A DNA stretch of 64,000 bases from the NCBI GenBank assembly GCA_007258455.2, contig VDFB02270651.1, positions 699,418,217-699,482,216 on the forward strand, read 5' to 3'. This document shows positions 56,871 through 64,000 of this stretch, piece after piece; position 1 is the stretch's first letter, and each line of letters opens with the position of its first letter. A model generated the notes under the pieces. That model had not been told where the DNA came from. It was given only the letters and a program-made list of their open reading frames with translations, and searched no databases. The translations under genes and the position numbers were made by a program. Source of the DNA: Sequoia sempervirens. Taxonomy: Eukaryota > Streptophyta > Pinopsida > Cupressales > Cupressaceae.

Positions 56871-57360
56871 GGAGAACAAGGCTATGGATTGTATCTTCAT
56901 CAAATATAGATATGGTGTGAAAGGATACAAGATTTGGTATCTTATAGAAAAAATGTAATATATAGTAGAAGTATTATTTTTAGAGAAACTAAGTCTTCTC
57001 CTATTACATTGTAGCCAAAACAAAATAAATAGGAAGATGTGATTCAACTTCCTTATACACCTAAGAAAGTTGAATCCAATACCTTAGATAGACAATAAAT
57101 CAAGGATATTGAACATAGTGTTATCATTGATTTCAAACTAGTATGATGGTCATTGATGCCAAATATGTGAAAGTGATATGTCAGTTGTCGATGTTGTAGA
57201 ATGGTAATGTTATCATTATTGAAAAAGGGAAACATGGGAACTTTGGGTACATATGGAATTTGTGGTTCATGTATGTCGAGTAATTTTTTAGAAGTCTAGA
57301 AGTGTTTGTGGTAGTATTCTTAGGTTTTCTACTCAAAAGTTGAATATGCACTTGAAACGA

Positions 57361-58220
57361 GAAAAAATGGAGAAGGCAGAAGGTGGGGTGAATGGAAATA
57401 TATGATGCACCTTTCTTTCTTTTAATTTAATTAAGAAAAGAGATCTGCAAAAGAAAGGATTAACTTTCAACCCTTAGGTGAGTCAACCCTATTAGGGGAT
57501 ATACAATTTCCTTTATGATAGAAAATGACTGAAATGACTGAAATGCACTTTGGGGAGATAAAAATAAAATACCTAATGAAATTAATTGTGGAATGTGAGA
57601 CTTAAAATGTAGATTAAAGGATAACAAAAATAGAAAAAAAAAATCTTGAGAAATATGAGATGGGTAGATTGATGTGTACCTATCACCAAAAGTGGTTGTT
57701 GAGTGTCCTGCTATGATAAATTCACCCTAGGGAAAATGGGTCTTTATACATGGGTCCAAAATATGATTTCACATCCTCTAATCCTAGATCTACACTCTTG
57801 ATCCGTTTGGATTCCACTATCAAAAAGTAGGAAATATATATTGTAGGTGAGTTTCCATGGCTTGAAAACTTTGCAAAATTGCACTTTTGGTCATTCTTCA
57901 AGTGCAAATTTGCACACACAAAGAGAGGGAAACATGTTTGTTTTTTGGTGAATAGGGGTTTTCCTTGGTCAAACCCTAGTTTGGTAATTAAACCTTGATA
58001 ATGAAATAATGACAAATAAAAATGATTTTGATGAATGAACAATGCTATGTGAAAACTCACCAAACCCTTAATGGCTTCCCTTAGAAGATTGAAGTCTAAC
58101 AAATCTCTCTATGGATTGGATCTTAAATGAATTGGCTTGAATGATTTCTTGATTTGATACTTGAATGCTTGTTTGAATGCTTGAAACATGTTGGCAAGAG
58201 ACACTGCACAAGTCATCTGA
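57361..58220. other. Unassigned region between K1 and K2
   Basis: No gene is supported. A 126-aa open stretch on the minus strand (57,722-58,102) lacks any known motif. The minus strand has a TATA-like GTATAAAGACCC near 57,732-57,745, and the sequence has the composition of an old minus-strand LTR, but I found no partner. Confidence 0.35.
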
Positions 58221-59274
58221 TGTTGTCATTGATGGAAACCCTAGTCAGTGATCCTATCTACACATCAACATTTGCTCGTACCAGAAGTCAGATTGAAGAT
58301 TAGTGATTAACTATTAAAGCTAGAATAGAGCATTTGACAGAATTGTGTTCATCAATTCATATGTAATTTTCTATTATCATTTTGTATTTTGGATCTCACG
58401 GAAGGTTTTTTGATGTATCATTTATTTTATCTTTGAATCATAGAGCCTCATATAAATTGGTGTGCAAGTTAGTAGATTCGGTTTAATGATTTTTTGTCAA
58501 ACAATGGGAAAAGGTCGACTTAATGAATGTAGCATGTTGTGTATGTTCGAGGGAAAATCGTTTAAGGTGTTTTTGTGTTTGAGGATGTTGCTTTGGGTCC
58601 TCACTATGTTGTGACCGACCTTGGTTGGTGTGCATTGAAAATTATTTATGGATTGGGTCGATAGTTTGTATATGTTTTATATTTTGTAAAAGCTGACATG
58701 TAATTGATGAAATTCCTAATTACAGATATATATATAAGCAATTGTTCATATCATTTTGGTGTGTGTTACAATGAGATGAAAAATTCAGAAGGGTTATTGA
58801 TCGATTGTGCATAGTTTCAACTAAGTAAAGAGAAGATTTTTTATCTGAATTAAAGTAGACAGTGTCAAGAATGTTGTAAATGTGCTTAATTGGAACTGTA
58901 ATTAGGCATTAGCAGATGCTATTTTCTTAGTTCAAATCTTCTGGATATAATCCAAATGTTTTATAAGATAGTGAGTCTTCCTTTTTATATTTGAGCTATG
59001 ATCTCTAAGCAGTGCACCTGAGTGCAAGTGCTTTCCCATTTGTAAACACTTATTTTAAGTATACTCATATTGTGGATTGACCTCCACCATGGTTTTTTCC
59101 CTAACAAGGTTTCCACATAAAAAATACTTAAATTATGGTATTGTGGTTGACTGTCTTATGTTATTTCATCCTTCTTTTGGTTCAATACTATAAGTCGTTT
59201 AAAGATTAGGTTAATATAGCAAAATTTTACAGAACACTGATTCACCCCCCTTTCAGTGTTCCTTGATTCCAACA
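58221..59274 (+). repeat. K2 5' LTR
   Basis: It starts TGTTGTCATTGATGG and ends GATTCCAACA, two bases before the PBS. It has a TATA-like run (gatatatatataagcaattg) near 58,722-58,740. The end is well placed by the PBS. The start is chosen on the canonical TG and is less certain, as no second LTR is visible. Confidence 0.6.
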
Positions 59275-59276
59275 AT

Positions 59277-59290
59277 TGGTATTATAGCCA
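59277..59290 (+). other. K2 primer-binding site
   Basis: TGGTATTATAGCCAGG follows the LTR end CCAACA. It differs by two bases from the TGGTATCAGAGCC complementary to initiator-Met tRNA that is used by most plant copia elements. Confidence 0.85.
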
Positions 59291-59342
59291 GGTTCCTTGG
59301 AAGAAGTTTAATAGCTTGGGGAAGATCTGAGAAGGTAACTCA

Positions 59343-60600
59343 ATGGATTCTAGTAGTCTTTAACAACAAATTTTAGTGGCACTAGATGATCTTGATCAGT
59401 CCAAATCAAAAGTTTGTGAATTGCAAGAAAGTATCATGAATGCTGAAAAATTCATTCAATCATTGAAAGATCAAATCAATAAGTGAAGGGAAAAGAGAAA
59501 GGACCTTTATGATCAACTCAAGTAGAAAGAAAGTAAAAGCATGGAAGATGAACGACTAAGTCAATCCTTGAAGGAAGAGATAAAATAATGTGAAAAGCTC
59601 ACCAGAGATAATGTTGTCCTAAAGCATGAGATGGAATCTACTGTGATGAGGATGACCAAGGAGATTGAAGACATAAAGAAGAATGAAGAGAATATTGCTT
59701 AGTCCTTGAAAGAAAAATCTAAATAATGCAACAAAATTAATGATGGATTCAATCAGATAGAACTTGAATTGAAACAATTCAGAAACAATGAAGAAGATCT
59801 TGAAAATATGATTGTTATTCTTAGGGATGAACTTGCAACTAAAAATGAATACAAGGAGAAGTTCAAGATTAGATCAGCTAAGCTTGATGAACTGATTCAA
59901 AGTCAGAGGACTGGAAGTGACAAGTGAGGTCTTGGATATGAGAAAGGAGAAAGCTTTGGATTCGGTCAAAGAAGATTTAGGCAAGAAATTTAGATGAACA
60001 AAGCTAGAAGGTATTCGGTAAGACAACCTAATGCTCAAAAGTTCAATGGATACTATTTAGTTTGCAATAAATTTGGTCATATGGCTGCTTAATGTAGAAG
60101 AAAAATGTATTCAAGCAGTCCATCATTTTTAGGTCAGTGTTTCAATTGAAATAAGTATGGTCATAAGTCAATTGAATGCAAAAATATGATGAACAACTTT
60201 TTCAATAAAAATATCAGATGTTATGTCTGCAATAGATTTGGCCATATTGCTAACCAGAGCAGATCAAGATAAAATTAATGGAGTAACTAGTTTGGACAAA
60301 TAAATTGTGTGCTATAACTGTAACAAATCTGGTCACATTGCAATATTCTATAGAAATAGGAAGGGTCTGGTAAACAAAGGGAAAAATATGCAGAAGGATG
60401 ATAAGGGCAAAGGAAAAGTTACTATGGATGAGACCAAGAATCAAATGAAGAAGACATGGGTGAAGAAGAAGAGTATTTTTGATGCAGGAAATGAATCCAC
60501 AATAGATTCTAGCTCTAGAAATTCCTCCATTAATTATCTTAAGGCCTTTGGTGTAGGGGGAGCTCTCAAGAAAAATATTTTAATCCCCTGCTGGTAGTTG
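59343..60600 (+). pseudogene. K2 gag with coiled coil and four zinc knuckles
   Basis: The start is ATG 59,343 (MDSSSL). Residues to ~59,930 form a long coiled coil (QQILVALDDLDQSKSKVCEL; VVLKHEMESTVMRMTKEIED; LENMIVILRDELATKNEYKE). Four CCHC-type knuckles follow: VCNKFGHMAA-stop-C (~60,070), QCFN-stop-NKYGHKSIEC (~60,140), CYVCNRFGHIANQS (~60,220) and CYNCNKSGHIAIFY (~60,310). Each has lost a key residue, two of them their last cysteine. Stops at six or more places are TAA or TAG where Gln fits. The tail is Lys-rich (60,390-60,480). Confidence 0.72.
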
Positions 60601-60915
60601 GTACCAGAATGTGGCAGATTGCAACGGTTGCATTGATAATCTACAAATGTTTTTGGATCTCTTATGGAGAAAGTTTAAGCAAAGTTGAAGGTCTGCAAAA
60701 GAATTTTCTTTCATAGTCTATGGAAAAGGAGTATCTAGAAGACTTATGGAAAAAGCATTTATTGTGATAAAAGGTTACTTCTATCCCTCATTTGTCACAT
60801 TGGATTTTGAGAAGAAGTTTGGAGAGCTCTGCAAGCGAAGTTTGGAGAGATTCAAGTCTGAAGGTGATTCGATGACCAAACCCTAATATGACAAAAGGTA
60901 TTTATCTGCAAACTT
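60601..60915 (+). other. K2 spacer, decayed coding
   Basis: This is a short stretch with stops in all frames between gag and the long unknown ORF. Fragments such as KVCKRIFFHSLWK and CHIGF suggest broken coding sequence, but no domain can be named. Confidence 0.35.
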
Positions 60916-63910
60916 GTGAACATGAAATTTTTGAAAATGGTTGCTCTGTTGGTTGTTGATATTAAGGATAAACTTGATCCAAAATTCAAATGGCACCCGT
61001 TCAAATCCATCGAAATAGAACCATTAGGTGCATTTTCTTCTATTCCATATGCTGTTTTGCATATCGAAGATATTAGGTCATATATTCATGTGAATGTTGA
61101 GTAATTAGGAAGCTCCTAGTTGTTAAATCTATGTATAAATCACATTGTGGGAGAAGATCTCTGTGTAAAACCTAAATTCAAAACTTTGGAGGAGAAGAAG
61201 TTCACTCAAACTATGAATTTTCCCTTGTTCGACGAAAATGAATGGGTTCGATACATATTGAGTCGAGTGCATGCCAAGTTCATCTGGTTAAGTCAGCCTT
61301 TCAAGATCACAAAGGAAGCTATAAGCATTGTTACTAGTTTGAATTCATCTAGTGGGTTTCCCACATTGAAAGCTATGAAGAACCAACTAGTCATTGAAGC
61401 AACCGGTTCAATTTTCAACAATAGAGCCATGATAATTAATCACATCATTGAGTTGGATGTTAGATTTTCTTTTATTGTTATTGGGTACAAAGTCTATTAC
61501 TCTAGCTTAGATAACTCTGTATTCGGTACTACAATCTATGCAACTTATCAGATGGTCAAGTAAAATGTAGAATATAACCTATGTGAGTTACTCTAGAGCC
61601 AACTAATTGAAAATCTTGGAAAAATCAAGAAGGATAAGAAGAACTCTTTCAAGTATGGTAATCTATTTCTATGTTTGTTCTTCTACTTCATGAATGAAGT
61701 TCCAGGAGTTGGTAAAGTTCAATGGAAAAGTGTAAAACTGTGGTTGTTCAAATCAGAGACATCTTATACATAATTGATGACAACAAAGCAAGGAAAGCTG
61801 CTATGTGGGGTTATTTCAAAAAAAATTAGAGTGAAATGTAGGCCAGGGAAATGATTCCTAAATCTATTGTGGAAAAATACAAGGACACTATTCGCTTCAT
61901 GGTTGACATTGATCAGTGTTTGATGGAAGTAACAGAACCTAGAACAGTTTGGATAATGCCTATGGGTTATGAGGTTGAAGAACACATTTTGGAGTTGTAT
62001 GGCCAACACCCATTGAGTAAACCTCAGGATCCAATAAAAGAAAGGTTTGGCACCTTTGAAGAGAAGGATATGCAAGTGCCTGAACAATTGAAGAAGCCTA
62101 TGATAATCTGAAAGGTGAGAAAGGAAGTTGAAGCTTTTGTAGAATGCATGGGAATATCAACTAAGGTAGTGAGGGAAGCTTGGAGAAAAAGAGAACAAGC
62201 CAAAGAAGGAGAGTCTGCTAAAACTAATTTTTCTAGTTTGACAACATCCTCTTCCAGAACTACATCTACAAGGAGCTTTGTACTCTCATCTAGTCTTGCA
62301 AAGAAATCAAGCCCTGTGAAAGCTCAAGTCAAGACATCTGATGGAGAAGGAAAGATGAAGAAGGATAAAAGCACAAGGGTCTATATTGTAGTTGAGGAAG
62401 GTGAAGAAACTGAATTTGATGAACAGGTAAGAGAAATCAAGCATAAGGGCACCAAGGCATCAAAAGTCTCTAAGGAAAAGCCCTCTAGTGAAAAGAAAGA
62501 AAAGAAAAAGGTGAAAACTGACAAATCAAGTATGTTTGTAGAGGAAGTGGAAATCTTTTTTATTAAGGATGGTAATTTTAGACCACTTTCTAAATGGTAT
62601 GACACCTTTGATAGTGCCAGTCAAAGAATTCTTCAAGAAGCTTCAATAAAATATTTGAATATTTTCAATATGACTCTCATAGAAATAATGTCATACTTAC
62701 CTAAATGGCTATATGAAGTCCTAGAAATGAGGAGAGTTAATGCAAGAATTGAAGAAGAACAAATGAGATAATGCATACTTGTTGATCTGTGACCGGTAAT
62801 GTCAATAGAAGAAATGAAGAAGATCCTAAGTGATGCTAAAAAGGATTTTAAGAGAAAAACAAGGGTGAATAATCTTATGATAAAATAGACTAAGGAAGTG
62901 GCAAAAGACACTGAAAAAATTCTTAAGGTAGTTCTGTTCAAGAACAAATACAATGTCATTTCTGAAGAAGTTCATGATGAATATGTTACATCTAGTCCAG
63001 AAATTGAAGAGGTGAGAGAGGACACAATTGAGGATACTCAAAATCCTCTTGATATGCAAAATACTAAAATTCCTATGGAGAATAAAGCTCCTAAAGATGT
63101 GTTAGTTGATCAAATTGAGATCCCTAAAGCCAAGTATGACTCTATGACTGAAGAAAAGAAGGTTAAGGCAAAGGAGATTCCTATGGAAGCAAGAGACATT
63201 GTAAAGGAAGTGAAGGAGTTTTTAGAAGAACAATAGGAGGAGTTTTACCCTGAATTGGTTGAAGGTCCTATCAACTTGGCCACTCTATCTCCTATTCAGA
63301 AACTAAAGGTAGCATCATTTGCTCAGGCCAAGGAAAGGGAGGACATATTGAAATCTCACATTGAGGATAGTGAGCTGCTCAGTATTGCATTTGATATATT
63401 TGGGAAGATCATGCCTTCATATGTCAAGGACTCATCTGATTCTCCATTTGATCAACTGAGGAAGCTTATCAACTTTGTAAGTACTCACTTTGAGTCTGTT
63501 GAAAAGTTAGTTGAGGATAAATTTCAGAAAGAATATGATGCAAAAAGGTTCAATAGATTGAAAGGTATGATTGCCAATGAAAAATATTTGTTAGCACCTA
63601 TGTAAAGAACATTCAAGGTGCATTGTCTAAAGGTGGAAGCATTTATAAGTCATGCTTACCTTTGTATAATATCATTGAGGACACTGAAAATAAAATGAAA
63701 GAATATGAGAAAAAGTTAGTAGATATTTCTCAAGGTTCTGATCCTCTAACCATTATTGTGAGTAAGCAAGAAGGTCAAGTCATATCCCTACTTGAAAAAA
63801 TTAAAAGTTTGAAGCATGAAAAAGACAAAATTGTTGAAAGGGAATGTGAGCTAAGAGGACTAATTGGTCCTAAGATGGAGACAATGCTTAGTGCATTGAA
63901 GGAAGCATAG
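60916..63910 (+). pseudogene. K2 long broken ORF of unknown function (~1,000 codons)
   Basis: Seven open stretches follow one another in three frames (60,916-61,563; 61,851-63,605; 63,623-63,910) and look like one protein broken by two frameshifts (~61,738 and ~63,605) and several stops. The N-terminal half looks globular (FDENEWVRYILSRVHAKFIW; ITKEAISIVTSLNSSSGFPT; FIVIGYKVYYSSLDNSVFGT; FLCLFFYFMNEVPGVGKVQW). The middle is Ser/Lys/Glu-rich (62,200-62,540). The C-terminal part is charged and helical (IVEKEC-like coiled coil at 63,680-63,900). I see no protease, integrase or RT motif. I do not recognise the family; it may be an accessory ORF of a plant retroelement lineage. Confidence 0.5.
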
Positions 63911-64000
63911 GATGCTATGGCTGTCAGTGATGAAGAAGTGTGAAGAAGAGTGAGTAGATTTTATGTGCTTAATCAAAATTGTAATCAAGCATTAGCAAAT

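Larger units (their letters stand above)
54184..57360 (+). mobile_element. K1: decayed Ty1/copia element lacking RT
   Basis: On the plus strand a probable LTR (54,184-54,684, starting TGTTGGACAC) is followed by a mutated initiator-Met-type PBS (TTGTATCAGAAC at 54,686), copia gag (54,806), protease remnant (~55,620) and integrase remnant (56,150-56,870). Integrase before the RT position, with this Gag type, means Ty1/copia. I could not find RT or RNase H after the integrase; recognisable sequence fades by ~57,360. No 3' LTR pairs with the proposed 5' LTR, so the outer limits are approximate. Confidence 0.75.
58221..64000 (+). mobile_element. K2: copia-type element with long unknown ORF, cut by window end
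   Basis: The 5' LTR (58,221-59,274), PBS (59,277), gag (59,343-60,600) and a long broken ORF (60,916-63,910) follow on the plus strand. The initiator-Met-type PBS indicates copia. No protease, integrase or RT is seen before the window ends, so this is either a non-autonomous form or an element whose pol lies further right. Confidence 0.7.

Noticed and set aside
57722..58102. 126-aa minus-strand ORF between K1 and K2
   Set aside because: No motif or homology I recognise; the region has LTR-like composition.

Overview
The window is AT-rich plant nuclear DNA made almost entirely of decayed LTR retrotransposons. I found no host gene, rRNA, tRNA, CRISPR array or bacterial feature. Gag/pol remnants of both Ty3/gypsy (Tat-like, with two RNase H domains) and Ty1/copia are present. 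LTRs are long (1-3 kb), and there are tRNA primer-binding sites and a four-level nest. This suits a large, repeat-rich plant genome; a gymnosperm such as a conifer is my best guess, but the sequence does not prove it.

Layout. (1) 1-~9,500: minus-strand gypsy element G1, cut by the window edge, in the order gag, protease, RT, RNase H, second RNase H, integrase. Its presumed leader and 5' LTR lie at ~7,700-12,400. (2) 12,403-53,180: plus-strand array 'T' of alternating ~1.37 kb LTRs and ~1 kb internal segments (LTR-I-LTR-I-LTR-I-LTR), with an initiator-Met-type PBS and a small conserved ORF of unknown function. (3) Inside the third T internal segment sits minus-strand G2 (19,356-51,671), with ~2.98 kb LTRs, gag-like ORFs and no pol. 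(4) Inside the 3' LTR of G2 sits minus-strand G3 (20,698-43,500), flanked by a perfect 5-bp duplication GAGAG. It has ~2.0 kb LTRs and gag, protease, RNase H, RT, RNase H and integrase, with the extra RNase H unusually upstream of RT. (5) Inside the RNase H of G3 sits plus-strand element C (24,391-36,325), flanked by CATCT. It has the form LTR-I-LTR-I-LTR and carries two copies of an unrecognised ORF (638 aa intact, 535 aa truncated) with three Cys/His modules. (6) 53,181-54,183: flank with a 63-bp tandem repeat. (7) ~54,184-57,360: decayed copia element K1 (gag, protease, integrase, no RT seen). (8) 57,361-58,220: unassigned. (9) 58,221-64,000: second copia-like element K2 (LTR, PBS, coiled-coil gag with four zinc knuckles, then a long broken ORF of unknown function), cut by the window end.

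By eye, LTR-LTR divergence rises outward (C ~2-3%, G3 ~6%, G2 ~7%, T ~9% over the first 180-250 bp), which agrees with the nesting order. Most stop codons in gag and pol replace an expected Gln (CAG/CAA to TAG/TAA), as expected from deamination of methylated cytosine. The most interesting points are the ORF of C, the regular GCCGAC motifs just upstream of the TATA box in the LTRs of C (and clustered in those of G3), the position of the extra RNase H in G3, and the long unidentified ORF of K2.
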